Below, in pieces: positions 8,438 to 16,582 of a stretch of 64,000 nucleotides of DNA; positions within the stretch are counted from its first letter, which is position 1; every line of letters begins with the position of its first letter. The DNA lies in NCBI GenBank assembly GCA_963792675.1, contig CAWBWT010000004.1:78690-142689 (forward strand), given 5' to 3'. The DNA is from JBBROS01 sp963792675. GTDB lineage: Bacteria > Pseudomonadota > Alphaproteobacteria > Acetobacterales > Acetobacteraceae. Below the pieces are notes generated by a model. It saw nothing but the letters and a program-made list of their open reading frames with translations. It did not search any database and was not told the DNA's origin. The position numbers were made by a program, and so were the translations under genes.

Positions 8438-9454
8438 TCAGAACCGATCGACGTCGATCACCGCTTGGGCGAACTCACGCGGCGCTTCCTGCGGCAGGTT
8501 GTGGCCGATACCGCCTCGAATGAGCCGATGCGCATACGGGCCGGAGAACTGCTTGGCATAGGAGGCCGGCTCCGGATGCGGAGCACCGTTCGCGTCGCCC
8601 TCCAAGGTTATGGTGGGCACGTGAATGACCGGAGCCTTCGCCAGCCGTTCTTCGGTGGCGTCGTAGCGTTGCTCGCCTTGCGCCAGACCGATGCGCCAGC
8701 GGTAATTGTGGATCACGATATCGACGTGGTCGGGGTTGTCGAACGATGCGGCGCTTCGGTCGAACGTCGCGTCGTCGAAGCTCCATCGGGGCGAGGCCGT
8801 CTGCCAGATGAGCTTAGCGAACTCCTTGCGATACCGATCGTAACCGGCCCTGCCTCGGTCGGTGGCGAAGTAGAACTGATACCACCATGCGAGTTCCGCC
8901 TTGGGCGGCAGCGGCGCCTTGCTCGCCTCGCGATTGCCGATCAGGTAGCCGCTGACCGACACGAGGGCGCTGCAGCGCTCCGGCCAGAGCGCCGCCACGA
9001 TGTTGGCCGTGCGGGCGCCCCAATCATAGCCGGCAACGATCGCTTTCTGGATGCCGAGGGCGTTCATCAACTCGATCGCGTCGTCGGCCAGCGCCGATTG
9101 TTGGCCATTGCGCGTTGTCGCGTCCGATCGGAAGCGGGTGCTGCCATAGCCGCGCAGGTACGGCACGATCACCCGATACCCGGCCGAGGCCAGGATGGGG
9201 GCAACCTCCTTGTAGCTATGGATGTCGTAGGGCCAGCCGTGCAGGAGGATCACCGGACGACCATCCGGAGGGCCGGCCTCGGCGTAGCCGATGTCGAGGG
9301 CGCCGGCATCGACCTGCTTCAACGGCCCGAACGACGTCTCGCCGGCCGCCGGGTTCGCGGCTGCGCGCGCGACCGAGCCAAGCCGCCCGGCCGCGAGGGC
9401 AACCGCCGTGGCGCCGAAGAGCGGCCGCCGCTTATGTTTCGGGCTCTCGACCAT
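8438..9454 (-). CDS. Alpha/beta hydrolase, epoxide hydrolase-like, exported
   Basis: A 338-residue alpha/beta-hydrolase with an N-terminal export signal (KHKRRPLFGATAVALAAG, arginine pair, Ala-rich core, cut near SVARAA). The oxyanion motif is HGWP. The nucleophile elbow is GYDWGA, where the nucleophile is Asp rather than Ser, as in epoxide hydrolases and haloalkane dehalogenases. The His near the C-terminus is in GIGHNLPQE. So it probably hydrolyses an epoxide, C-halogen or similar bond in the periplasm; the substrate is not known. It starts two bases after the DUF302 gene stop and belongs to the same minus-strand run. Confidence 0.78.
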   Translation of the reverse strand: MVESPKHKRRPLFGATAVALAAGRLGSVARAAANPAAGETSFGPLKQVDAGALDIGYAEAGPPDGRPVILLHGWPYDIHSYKEVAPILASAGYRVIVPYLRGYGSTRFRSDATTRNGQQSALADDAIELMNALGIQKAIVAGYDWGARTANIVAALWPERCSALVSVSGYLIGNREASKAPLPPKAELAWWYQFYFATDRGRAGYDRYRKEFAKLIWQTASPRWSFDDATFDRSAASFDNPDHVDIVIHNYRWRIGLAQGEQRYDATEERLAKAPVIHVPTITLEGDANGAPHPEPASYAKQFSGPYAHRLIRGGIGHNLPQEAPREFAQAVIDVDRF

Positions 9455-9456
9455 TG

Positions 9457-9876
9457 TCAGTGCGCATCCTCGCCGTGACCGGCCGCCTCACGGGCCACGG
9501 CGTCGAGCGCCTCGCTCATCGCCTGCAGCACGGCTGCGCGGTCGGCCGGAACGCCATGCCGGCTCCCGAGCCACAATGGATCGTTGGTGCCAAGCCATGT
9601 CGTTCCGGCTGCGTCCTGCCAGACCAGCGCCCTGAGCGGGAGATCGATGCCGATGGTTTGAGCGGCCTGCATCAGCGGCGTTCCGGCCCGCGCATTGCCG
9701 AACAGGACAAGTTCGGTCGGGCGAAGCACCAGGCCCGCCTCGCCGGCGCCGGCGCTGTGGTCGATGCGAGCGAAGACGGTCATGCCTCGTGCCGCAACCG
9801 CGGCTACAAGTCGGTCTGCAGTCTCCTTTGGCCCGTGGACACTGCGCAGCATCGACAAGCCGGGTGGCGCCGTCAT
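9457..9876 (-). CDS. DUF302-domain protein
   Basis: A 139-residue protein whose sequence fits DUF302: SVHGPKETADRLVAAVAARGMTVFARIDHSAGA, PTELVLFGNARAGTPLMQ, then DLPLRALVWQDAAGTTWL. These are the three conserved blocks of that family, whose biochemical role is unknown although members occur near redox and heme proteins. I start at the ATG that overlaps the stop of the preceding gene by ATGA; the frame continues upstream only as a shadow. It sits between the split hydratase subunit genes and the exported hydrolase. Confidence 0.78.
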   Translation of the reverse strand: MTAPPGLSMLRSVHGPKETADRLVAAVAARGMTVFARIDHSAGAGEAGLVLRPTELVLFGNARAGTPLMQAAQTIGIDLPLRALVWQDAAGTTWLGTNDPLWLGSRHGVPADRAAVLQAMSEALDAVAREAAGHGEDAH

Positions 9877-10229
9877 GGCGCGGCAGCGTCCGCGTGCTTC
9901 GGCTCCGCTTGCCACCGTTCCTCGACCTCCTGCATCTTGCGGGCAAGCTCGGTCGGCGTCAGGACGCGTTTCTGGAACAGGATCACCGCGAAGGCCGCGA
10001 GCCACCGTTCGTAGTAGCCGAGCTTGCCGATCATCTCCGCTCCGAGCGCTTCGACGCCGCGCCGCTTCTCTTCGGTGTTGATGATCTTATGGAAGTCGAG
10101 AACGTCGGCCAGCGCGTGGCAGCGCTTCTCCCACGGTTTCAGCTCGTGCTCGACGCGCTCGAAGGGTGCGGACGCCGTCCCGCCCACATCGTTCGGCAGG
10201 CGGTGCATGAAATCTTCGATCGTGCTCAT
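9873..10229 (-). CDS. Nitrile hydratase/thiocyanate hydrolase beta subunit, N-terminal half
   Basis: A 118-residue protein that corresponds to the N-terminal, helical half of nitrile hydratase beta (pattern: GG..PF..VEHELKPWEKRCHALADVL, then LGYYERWLAAFAVILFQKRVLTPTELARKMQEVEERW). It lacks the C-terminal SH3-like half, which is encoded separately three genes up the operon. Such a split matches thiocyanate hydrolase, whose beta and alpha subunits equal the two halves of nitrile hydratase beta. The start overlaps the alpha/gamma-like subunit stop (ATGA), and the stop overlaps the DUF302 start. Whether the substrate is a nitrile, thiocyanate or another C-N compound is not decided by sequence. 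Confidence 0.75.
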   Translation of the reverse strand: MSTIEDFMHRLPNDVGGTASAPFERVEHELKPWEKRCHALADVLDFHKIINTEEKRRGVEALGAEMIGKLGYYERWLAAFAVILFQKRVLTPTELARKMQEVEERWQAEPKHADAAAP

Positions 10230-10867
10230 GCGGCACCTCTGCTTCGGTCGACGCTGACCGGGGTGACCCCGATCATCGCGTCGCGTGTTACCAGCGCCGC
10301 CAATTCTTCCTCGGTCAACGCGTCGGTGCCGTCCGGTCGGAGCGGCAGCACGAGAAAGCGGAGGGCCGACGTCGAGTCGGTCACGCGGATCTCGACATCG
10401 TCCGGGATGATCGTGCCGAACTCGGCAAGCAGCGCGCGGGGTTCGATGACGGCCCGGGCCCGATAGGGTTTCAGCTTGTACCAGTCCGGCGGCAAGCCGA
10501 GGACGGGGCGCGGGTAGCAGGAGCACAATGTGCAGACGACCAGGTTATGAACGGTTTCCGTGTTCTCGAGGACGACGAGGCCGGTGTCGTCGTAGAAGGT
10601 GATGCCGAACTCTTCGCAAGCACCGCGACCATCCGCGAGCAAGCGCGCCCGAAAGCCCGGGTCTGTCCAGGCGCGAGCGACGATCTTGGCGCCCAGAGCC
10701 GGCGTCCGTGAGTCCAGCACGTCGATCTGACGTCTGATCTCGCCCGGTGCGATCAGCCGCCGCTCGACGAGCAACTCCTCCAACGCCGTTTCGAGCATGT
10801 CGAAGTAGCCGGGTCGCTGTGTCTCGCCGATCTCGGCGTGCGTGTGATCGTGGCCGTCGTCATCCAT
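10226..10867 (-). CDS. Nitrile hydratase alpha / thiocyanate hydrolase gamma-type metal subunit
   Basis: The catalytic metal subunit, about 213 residues. The claw-setting motif is V-CTLCSC-Y: Cys112, Cys115, Ser116, Cys117. Thr after the first Cys is typical of the cobalt (not iron) form. Downstream YPRPVLGLPPDWYK, PYRARAV and EELAALVTRDAMIGV match the family; nitrile hydratases usually have PWP where this has PRP. The start is the ATG of MDDDGHDHTH; a GTG three codons earlier is possible. The His-rich N-terminus (GHDHTH) might help bind metal. It overlaps the upstream gene by 8 bases. The two cysteines expected to become sulfinate/sulfenate are present. No P47K/CobE-type activator lies in the operon, although a CobW-family GTPase is encoded near 41 kb. 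Confidence 0.85.
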   Translation of the reverse strand: MDDDGHDHTHAEIGETQRPGYFDMLETALEELLVERRLIAPGEIRRQIDVLDSRTPALGAKIVARAWTDPGFRARLLADGRGACEEFGITFYDDTGLVVLENTETVHNLVVCTLCSCYPRPVLGLPPDWYKLKPYRARAVIEPRALLAEFGTIIPDDVEIRVTDSTSALRFLVLPLRPDGTDALTEEELAALVTRDAMIGVTPVSVDRSRGAA

Positions 10868-11213
10868 TGCTGACACGCTCCAACCAGGTCTCGAACACCT
10901 CGATCAACAGCCGGTCCTGCCGGGCGCCGGCGTAGTCGGGCCAGATCTCGAACATCGGAACGGCGATCCGGTAGTAGTGCCGCTTCAGCCCGGCGTTGCG
11001 GCCGAAGCCCTCCTCCTCGTTATCGACCGCCGGCTGGACGAGCCGCTCGACGACACCAACCTTGCCGCGGAGATACAGCGGCACCCGGTAGTGACCGAGA
11101 GGGAAGCGCTCTGCCACCCTGACATGCTCGCCAGGATGGAAGACGGGGGTCTCTCCGAGCGCGGGAACGACGAAGCCGGTTTGTCGGGTATCGTCCGGTA
11201 CTTGCTCGTTCAT
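10860..11213 (-). CDS. Nitrile hydratase/thiocyanate hydrolase, beta C-terminal half
   Basis: A 117-residue protein matching the C-terminal SH3-like half of nitrile hydratase beta: FHPGEHVRVAERFPLGHYRVPLYLRGKVGVVERL, then YRIAVPMFEIWPDYAGARQDRLLIEVFETWLERV. The GH.R.P.Y.RGK.G core is diagnostic. In thiocyanate hydrolase this half is the separate alpha subunit (about 126 residues), which fits the length here. The order C-half, metal subunit, N-half differs from the scnB-scnA-scnC order (N-half, C-half, metal subunit). It follows the P460 gene by 26 bases. Confidence 0.8.
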   Translation of the reverse strand: MNEQVPDDTRQTGFVVPALGETPVFHPGEHVRVAERFPLGHYRVPLYLRGKVGVVERLVQPAVDNEEEGFGRNAGLKRHYYRIAVPMFEIWPDYAGARQDRLLIEVFETWLERVSNG

Positions 11214-11239
11214 CGCGCTTCCTCATCGAGGCTCGGCCG

Positions 11240-11776
11240 TCATGGCGCATACCGGGTGTAGACGTAGTCATGGTCCCGCACATTGGCTTGGTGGCAGCCG
11301 AAGCAGGTCTCGTGCTGCGCGCGGTCGACGGCCACCCCGTCGATGAAGCGCCCGAAGCCCCAGCCGCCAGTCGATGCATACTTGCTCGAATCCTTGACCA
11401 TGATCTGCACCGTCGTGGCGTGGCCGGGCACGAAGGCGCCGGGGAATTCGGCCGACGGCTCCCGCTTCCACGCCAGCTTGGCGAGCATCGCGCCGTCCGG
11501 GAATGGCAGCGTGCCGTCCCGGTACGCCTGCATCGCGATCGGGTTGCCCAGAATGCCACGGAGCTCATTGAAGCCGCCGGTCTCGTGCGATGGCGCGATC
11601 AACTCCCAGTGCCGGTACCCGGCGGGAATCCTGACGCCGAAGATCGGAGCGCCCTCGTCGTCGGCCGCGCGCAGCGCGAGCGGCATCAGTGCAACGACGA
11701 AAGCGGCCGCAACGCAGAGCAGGCAGCACAGGCGGACGCGGCGGGGCGGCTGCGACTCTCTTCGTGAGATTGCCAT
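11240..11776 (-). CDS. Cytochrome P460-family c-type heme protein
   Basis: A 178-residue exported protein with a signal peptide (hydrophobic core CLLCVAAAFVVALMPLALRA). The single heme-binding CFGCH (Cys158 to His162) lies near the C-terminus, as in cytochrome P460 and cytochrome c'-beta. GYRHWELIAPS at the start of the mature region is the family signature. Relatives oxidise hydroxylamine or bind NO in the periplasm. The lysine that cross-links heme in true P460 cannot be assigned without alignment. Its presence directly upstream of the split hydratase genes is unusual and suggests reactive nitrogen handling linked to a C-N substrate; that link is inference. Confidence 0.82.
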   Translation of the reverse strand: MAISRRESQPPRRVRLCCLLCVAAAFVVALMPLALRAADDEGAPIFGVRIPAGYRHWELIAPSHETGGFNELRGILGNPIAMQAYRDGTLPFPDGAMLAKLAWKREPSAEFPGAFVPGHATTVQIMVKDSSKYASTGGWGFGRFIDGVAVDRAQHETCFGCHQANVRDHDYVYTRYAP

Positions 11777-11809
11777 GGCACCTTGCTCCCGCCTGTGCCG
11801 CTCGACCGC

Positions 11810-12634
11810 TCAGCTTTCGATGAAGGCGAGGAGGTCGGCGTTGATGATGTCGGCTTGGGTGGTCGGCATGCCGTGCGGGAAACCCTTATAGGTCTTGAGC
11901 GTGCCGTTCTTCAGCAGCTTGGCCGATAGTGGCCCGGCATCGGCATAGGGGACGATCTGATCGTCTTCGCTGTGCATCACCAGCACCGGCACGTTGATCG
12001 TCCCGAGGTCGGCGGTGAAATCGGTTTGCGAGAACGCGACGATGCCGTCGTAATGCGCCTTGGCGCCGCCCATCATGCCCTGACGCCACCAGTTCTGGAT
12101 GACGGGCTCCGACGGTTGCGCGCCCGGCCGATCGTAATTGTAGAAGGGACCCGCGGCCACGGCGCGGTAGAACTCGGAACGGTTGCGGGCGAGCTGGGCC
12201 TGGAAGCCGTCGAACACGTCCTTGGGCAGCCCCCCTGGATTGGCCGCGGTCTTCACCATCAGCGGCGGCACCGCGCTGATGATGGCGGCCTTCGCGACGC
12301 GCTGCTCGCCATGCCGTGCGAGGTAGTGCACCACTTCGCCGCCGCCGGTCGAATGGCCGATATGGATCGCGTTCTCGAGGTCGAGATGCGCCGTCACCGC
12401 GGCGAGGTCATCGGCATAGTGGTCCATGTCATGGCCGTCGCCGACCTGCGTCGAACGGCCATGCCCGCGCCGGTCATGGGCGATGACCCGATAACCCTTG
12501 CCGAGGAAGAACAGCATCTGCGCGTCCCAGTCGTCGGACGAAAGTGGCCAACCGTGGCTGAAGACGATGGCCTGTCCCTTGCCCCAATCCTTGTAGAAGA
12601 TCTCCACGCCGTCGCGGGTCATGACCTTGGGCAT
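11810..12634 (-). CDS. Alpha/beta hydrolase, arylesterase/cofactor-free haloperoxidase type
   Basis: A 274-residue cytosolic hydrolase of the non-heme chloroperoxidase/arylesterase group. The oxyanion motif is HGWPLSSDDWD, the nucleophile elbow GHSTGGGEV (Ser), the acid in HSEDDQIVPY (Asp) and the base His in GFPHGMPTT. The N-terminal MTRDGVEIFYKDWG is typical. These enzymes act as esterases or perhydrolases; the haloperoxidase name reflects a side activity. It is 33 bases upstream of the P460 gene on the same strand and so likely shares a transcript. A truncated relative lies just upstream. Confidence 0.85.
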   Translation of the reverse strand: MPKVMTRDGVEIFYKDWGKGQAIVFSHGWPLSSDDWDAQMLFFLGKGYRVIAHDRRGHGRSTQVGDGHDMDHYADDLAAVTAHLDLENAIHIGHSTGGGEVVHYLARHGEQRVAKAAIISAVPPLMVKTAANPGGLPKDVFDGFQAQLARNRSEFYRAVAAGPFYNYDRPGAQPSEPVIQNWWRQGMMGGAKAHYDGIVAFSQTDFTADLGTINVPVLVMHSEDDQIVPYADAGPLSAKLLKNGTLKTYKGFPHGMPTTQADIINADLLAFIES

Positions 12635-12685
12635 CGTGTCGTCTCCATCGTGGCGGCAACCACCCGGCTGCTCCGCTAGTCTGGT

Positions 12686-12832
12686 TCACCGCGTCGAGCC
12701 TCTCAGAAAGGCAAGAAGGTCGCCATCGAATTGACCCTCGTGCGTGACCGTCAGCCCGGGTGCTGCCGCGGAATAGACCTTCAGCGTTGCGCCCCCGATC
12801 AGCGGAACGGATTGCTGGTCCGGGGTGTTCAT
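12686..12832 (-). pseudogene. C-terminal remnant of a second arylesterase-type hydrolase
   Basis: A 48-codon frame on the minus strand that reads DQQSVPLIGGATLKVYS, then PGLTVTHEGQFDGDLLAFLR. This equals the last quarter of arylesterase/haloperoxidase-type proteins (DQIVP..., A.LKVY.GAPHGL...H....DLLAF). The catalytic His segment is altered (AAPGL instead of APHGL), and no N-terminal part exists upstream. It begins with an ATG and could still be translated as a short peptide, but it is most simply the remains of a duplicated neighbour of the intact hydrolase gene downstream. Confidence 0.55.
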
Positions 12833-12879
12833 TCAGCGCCTCCGATCGAGGTCGGCATCGCGCTGCTCGCGGCTATCGC

Positions 12880-13854
12880 TCATTTCCGGGCGATCGAGCG
12901 ATCGAGGAAGTCGCGGATCATCGGCGCCATGACGTCGAGCTTGTCTTCCAGAGCGAAGTGCCCGGTATCCAGCAAATGCAACTCGGCCTTGGGCAGGTCA
13001 CGGAGGTAGGGGCTGGCCCCGCCTGCCGGGAAGATTTTGTCGTTCTTGCCCCAGACGATCAGCGTCGGCGGTTGGTTCTTGCGGAAGAACGCCTGGAATT
13101 CGGGATACAGCGGCACGTTCGTGCCGTAATCGTGGAACAGGTCGAGCTGGATGTCGCGGTTGCCGGGCCGATCGAGCAGGGCCTGGTCGTGCACCCAATT
13201 ATCCGGACTGATGCGCGAAAGGTCGCTGACGCCGTCGGTATACTGGAACTTCGTCGTCTCGGGCGCCACGAGGAAGTTCAACGCTTGCCGATGCGCGTCC
13301 GACCCGTCCGCCCAATAGGCCTTGATCGGATCCCAGAACGCTTCGAGCCCCTCGGCATAGGCGTTGCCGTTCTGCACGACCATTGCGGTGATGCGCTCGG
13401 GGTGGAGCAGCGCCAGGCGAAAGCCGACGGGTGCGCCGTAGTCCATGACGTACATGGCGTAGCGGGTGGCCCCGAGCTTCTGCAGCAGCCCGTCCATCAA
13501 GGTGGCGTAGTGCGCAAAGGTGTAGGCGAATTGCGTGTGGTCGGGTGCCGCGCTCTGGCCGAATCCCGGATAGTCCGGCGCGATCACACGGTAGCGGTCT
13601 GCCAGGGCCGGGATCAGGTTGCGGAACATGTGCGACGAGGTCGGAAAGCCGTGCAGCAGGACGACGACCGGTCCCGAAGCCGGGCCTGCTTCACGATAGA
13701 ACAGGTCCGTGCCGTCGACGGTCGTGGTGCGGTAATGGGTCACGATCCCCGCCGCGGGCGAGGCCGTCTCTGCACGCGCCGGCCCGCTGCCGGCTCCGGC
13801 GAGGCCGGCGAGCAACGCAATGGCGAGTGCCGGCACGAGTGTTCTGCGGGTCAT
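12880..13854 (-). CDS. Exported alpha/beta hydrolase, haloalkane dehalogenase/epoxide hydrolase-like
   Basis: A 324-residue hydrolase with a signal peptide (TRRTLVPALAIALLAGLAGA, cut near ARAE). The oxyanion motif is HGFPTSSHMF, the nucleophile elbow VMDYGAPVGF (Asp nucleophile) and the acid WGKNDKIFP. The histidine lies in LLDTGHFALE. The Asp nucleophile and the cap region place it with epoxide hydrolases or haloalkane dehalogenases. It is the first gene of the minus-strand run that faces the LysR gene across a 150-base divergent promoter region, so it may be the regulator's main target. Confidence 0.8.
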   Translation of the reverse strand: MTRRTLVPALAIALLAGLAGAGSGPARAETASPAAGIVTHYRTTTVDGTDLFYREAGPASGPVVVLLHGFPTSSHMFRNLIPALADRYRVIAPDYPGFGQSAAPDHTQFAYTFAHYATLMDGLLQKLGATRYAMYVMDYGAPVGFRLALLHPERITAMVVQNGNAYAEGLEAFWDPIKAYWADGSDAHRQALNFLVAPETTKFQYTDGVSDLSRISPDNWVHDQALLDRPGNRDIQLDLFHDYGTNVPLYPEFQAFFRKNQPPTLIVWGKNDKIFPAGGASPYLRDLPKAELHLLDTGHFALEDKLDVMAPMIRDFLDRSIARK

Positions 13855-13970
13855 CTCCGAGGCGCTCCTTCAGAAAGTCCGAACATCCGTCACGGGTGCG
13901 GCGGCCGGTCCATCGATCTCGGCGCGTCGAACGCTAGCAGATTGCCGCGTCGGCACGCCTTGTCTAAGGA

Positions 13971-13987
13971 TGAGAAGCATCTTCTCA
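13971..13987. promoter_or_regulatory. Palindrome TGAGAAG-CAT-CTTCTCA, likely LysR operator
   Basis: A perfect 7-bp inverted repeat with a 3-base spacer lies 20 bases before the LysR ATG, in the divergent region shared with the hydrolase operon. LysR proteins usually bind near their own start and autoregulate, so this is a good candidate site. No other palindrome of this quality is seen in the gap. Confidence 0.5.
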
Positions 13988-14006
13988 CTGGTCGGAAAGC
14001 TGGCGG

Positions 14007-14912
14007 ATGGATCGCTTCGATGCGATGGCGGTCATCGTGGCCGTCACCGAGACGGGAAGCTTCTCGGCCGCATCCCGCCGATTGGGAACGCCGGTCGCAA
14101 CGGTCAGCCGCAAGGTCGCCGATCTGGAGACGCGGCTGAAGGCCGAGCTGTTCCAGAGAACGTCCCGAAGGATGACGCTGACCGATGCCGGCCGTGACTA
14201 TGTCGAGGCCTGCAAGCGGATCATCGAACAAGTCGACGACGCCGAGCGCCAGGTGTCCGGCGAGTATCGGAGTCCGAAGGGCGATCTGATCGTGACGACA
14301 CCCTGGGGCTTGGGGCACACGCATCTGCTGCCGTTGGCGGTCGAGTTCTTGAGCTTGTTTCCCGATATCGGCCTGCGGCTTCTGCTCACCGATCGGGTTG
14401 TCGATGCGATCGACGAGAATATCGACGTTGCCATCCGGATCGGCACCCTCCCCGAAAGCAGTATGATCGCAACGCGGATCGGCTCGATCCGTATCGTGGT
14501 CTGCGCAAGTCCGGCCTATCTGGCGGCAAGGGGGCGTCCGCAAACACCCGATCAGCTTCGCGGCCATGACTGCGTCGCGATCAATCCCGTCTCCTCGCCG
14601 AATGCCTGGAAGTTCCGCACCGGCAATCGCGAAAGCATCGTTCCGATCCAGTCGAGACTGTGCGTGAACACGTCGGAAGCCGCCGTCATCGCCGCAGTCG
14701 CCGGCGCGGGCTTGACGCGGGTGATGTCGTATAAGGTGGCTGCGGCGATGCAAGCGGGGACACTGGAACTGGTCCTGGAGGCGTTCGAGCTGGAGCCGCT
14801 GCCGGTCCACATCGTCTATTCACCGCGCAAGCCGGTCCCACTGAAGCTTCGTGCGTTCCTCGACTGGGTCACGCCGCACCTCAAGACCCGGCTCGCATTC
14901 GGCGACGAGTGA
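14007..14912 (+). CDS. LysR-family transcriptional regulator
   Basis: A 301-residue regulator. The N-terminal winged helix-turn-helix is MDRFDAMAVIVAVTETGSFSAASRRLGTPVATVSRKVADLETRL. A periplasmic-binding-protein-like effector domain follows (GDLIVTTPWGLGHTHLLPLAVEF, DIGLRLLLTDRVVDAIDENIDVAIRIG), which is the CrgA/DhcR/QseA-like subgroup. It is transcribed away from the hydrolase/split-hydratase genes and most likely controls them, with an inducer related to their substrate. A palindrome lies just upstream of its start. Confidence 0.9.
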   Translation: MDRFDAMAVIVAVTETGSFSAASRRLGTPVATVSRKVADLETRLKAELFQRTSRRMTLTDAGRDYVEACKRIIEQVDDAERQVSGEYRSPKGDLIVTTPWGLGHTHLLPLAVEFLSLFPDIGLRLLLTDRVVDAIDENIDVAIRIGTLPESSMIATRIGSIRIVVCASPAYLAARGRPQTPDQLRGHDCVAINPVSSPNAWKFRTGNRESIVPIQSRLCVNTSEAAVIAAVAGAGLTRVMSYKVAAAMQAGTLELVLEAFELEPLPVHIVYSPRKPVPLKLRAFLDWVTPHLKTRLAFGDE

Positions 14913-14960
14913 TCGGACGTATGATTCACCGCACCGGGGAAGGGCGTTGGCATTGGCCGG

Positions 14961-16541
14961 CTAGGCCGCCTTCGTCGCGCCCCAGAACAGCGTGAACGGT
15001 GACTGCAGCAGGCCGGACAGCTTGTCGCTGAACGCCGCCGGCTGCGTCCATTGCCCGAGCGGGATGTAGGGCAGCGACTGCAGCGCCTGCCGCTGGATGT
15101 CGCGGCACACCGCCTGCGCCGCCGGAGTGTCGGGTGCGTCGAACCATTGCTGCCGCAGCGCCTCGAGTTTCGGGTCGGTCGGCCAGCCGTTCCAGCCGGC
15201 GGCCCCGTTGCCGCGCAGCGGATAGGACGAGCCCGGCGTCGCCACCGACAACCCGGCCCAGGTCACGCAGAAGCAGCTCCATCCTTCCTGCCCGACCGGC
15301 TCCTTCTTGGTCAGCCGCGACAGCATGGTGCCCCAGTCGGTCGCCTGGAAATCGACGTTCAGGCCCATCTGCTGCAACTGGTCCTGCACCACCTGGCTCA
15401 TCGCCATGATCTGCGGCAGGTCGGACGGAGCGATCATCACCACCCGCTCGCCTTTGTAGCCGGACTCCGCCACCAGCCGCTTCGCCCGCGCCACGTCGCG
15501 CTTGCCGGACAGCACCTCCATGCCGTCCAGCGTCGCCATCGGGCTGCCGGCGCTGAAGAAGCCGACCGGATAGGTGCCGTATTGCTTGAGGTCGCCGACC
15601 GCGGCCGCCACCACGTCGGCCTGGTCGATGCCGGGCAGCAGGGCCTGGCGCAGCTTCGGGTTGTCGAACGGCGGCTGCAGCTGGTTGAAGCGCAGGATGG
15701 CGAGCGCGCCGAACGTATCCAGCTCGGCCGTCCGCAGGCCCGGCGACTTGCCCAGCATCGGCACGAGGTCGAGCAGCGGCCGCTCGATCAGGTCCACCTC
15801 GCCGCGTTGCAGCGCGGCCGCCGCGGTCGCCGGGTCGGGCTGCACGATCCAGTCCACCTTGTCGAAATGGACGACCTTGCCGCCGCTGAACAGCACCGGC
15901 GGCTCGGTGCGTGGAACATACTTGTCGAACCGGGCGTAGCCGGCATGGGCGCCGGCCTGCCACTCGTCGGGGAGGAACCGGTAGGGACCGCTGCCGATCA
16001 CCTCCTTGAACTGCTGGCTCGGCGGGGTCTTGGCGATCCGCTCGGGCATGACGAACACGTTGCGCAGCGCGATCGCGAACAGCGTCTGCCGGAACGGTTT
16101 CTGCAGCGTCATGGTCCAGCGCCGGTCGTCCAGCGGCCGGGTCTCGGTCACGAGCGCGCCGAGGGTCTGCATGAACGGGTCTTTTTGCATGGAGCGCTGC
16201 AGCGAGGCGATGCAGTCGGCCGGGCGCACCGGCTCGTTGTCGTGGAACACGAGGCCGGGGCGCAGCACGAAGGTCCAGACCAGGCCGTCGGCCGACACCT
16301 CCGCCCGCTCGCACATCTGCGGCTGCGGCTCGAGCTTGTCGTCGAGCCCGAACAGCGTGTCCCACACCATGTAGCCGTGGGTGACGGAGACGGTGGCGAC
16401 GCTCCATAACGGGTCGATCGACGAGAGGTCGGATTGCGGCACGAAGCGCAGGGTGCGCGGCACCCCTTGCGCGGCGGCCGGGCGGGTCAGGCCTCCCAGC
16501 AACGGGACGGCGGCGGCGGCAAGCAGCGAGCGGCGGCGCAT
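14961..16541 (-). CDS. ABC peptide-type substrate-binding protein (SBP family 5)
   Basis: A 526-residue periplasmic binding protein of the DppA/OppA family, with a signal MRRRSLLAAAAVPLLGGLTRPAAAQ. The mature protein begins TLRFVPQSDLSSIDPLWS, and the YMVWDTLFGLDDKLEPQPQMCERAEVSADGLVWTFVLRPGLVFHDNEPV region is diagnostic. The ATG chosen has GGGAG seven bases upstream; an ATG 15 codons earlier overlaps the peptidase stop. No permease or ATPase genes lie beside it, so it depends on a transporter elsewhere. It follows the S9 peptidase gene by 41 bases, which suggests peptide uptake and cleavage together. Confidence 0.87.
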   Translation of the reverse strand: MRRRSLLAAAAVPLLGGLTRPAAAQGVPRTLRFVPQSDLSSIDPLWSVATVSVTHGYMVWDTLFGLDDKLEPQPQMCERAEVSADGLVWTFVLRPGLVFHDNEPVRPADCIASLQRSMQKDPFMQTLGALVTETRPLDDRRWTMTLQKPFRQTLFAIALRNVFVMPERIAKTPPSQQFKEVIGSGPYRFLPDEWQAGAHAGYARFDKYVPRTEPPVLFSGGKVVHFDKVDWIVQPDPATAAAALQRGEVDLIERPLLDLVPMLGKSPGLRTAELDTFGALAILRFNQLQPPFDNPKLRQALLPGIDQADVVAAAVGDLKQYGTYPVGFFSAGSPMATLDGMEVLSGKRDVARAKRLVAESGYKGERVVMIAPSDLPQIMAMSQVVQDQLQQMGLNVDFQATDWGTMLSRLTKKEPVGQEGWSCFCVTWAGLSVATPGSSYPLRGNGAAGWNGWPTDPKLEALRQQWFDAPDTPAAQAVCRDIQRQALQSLPYIPLGQWTQPAAFSDKLSGLLQSPFTLFWGATKAA

Positions 16542-16582
16542 GGCGGGCTCCCGGTTCGAGAATGGGATCGGCGAGGCAAACG

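Noticed and set aside
9457..11776. Complete thiocyanate hydrolase operon (scnBAC)
   Set aside because: Subunit order and the nitrile hydratase-like metal-subunit sequence do not allow a firm call, so the general family name is used.
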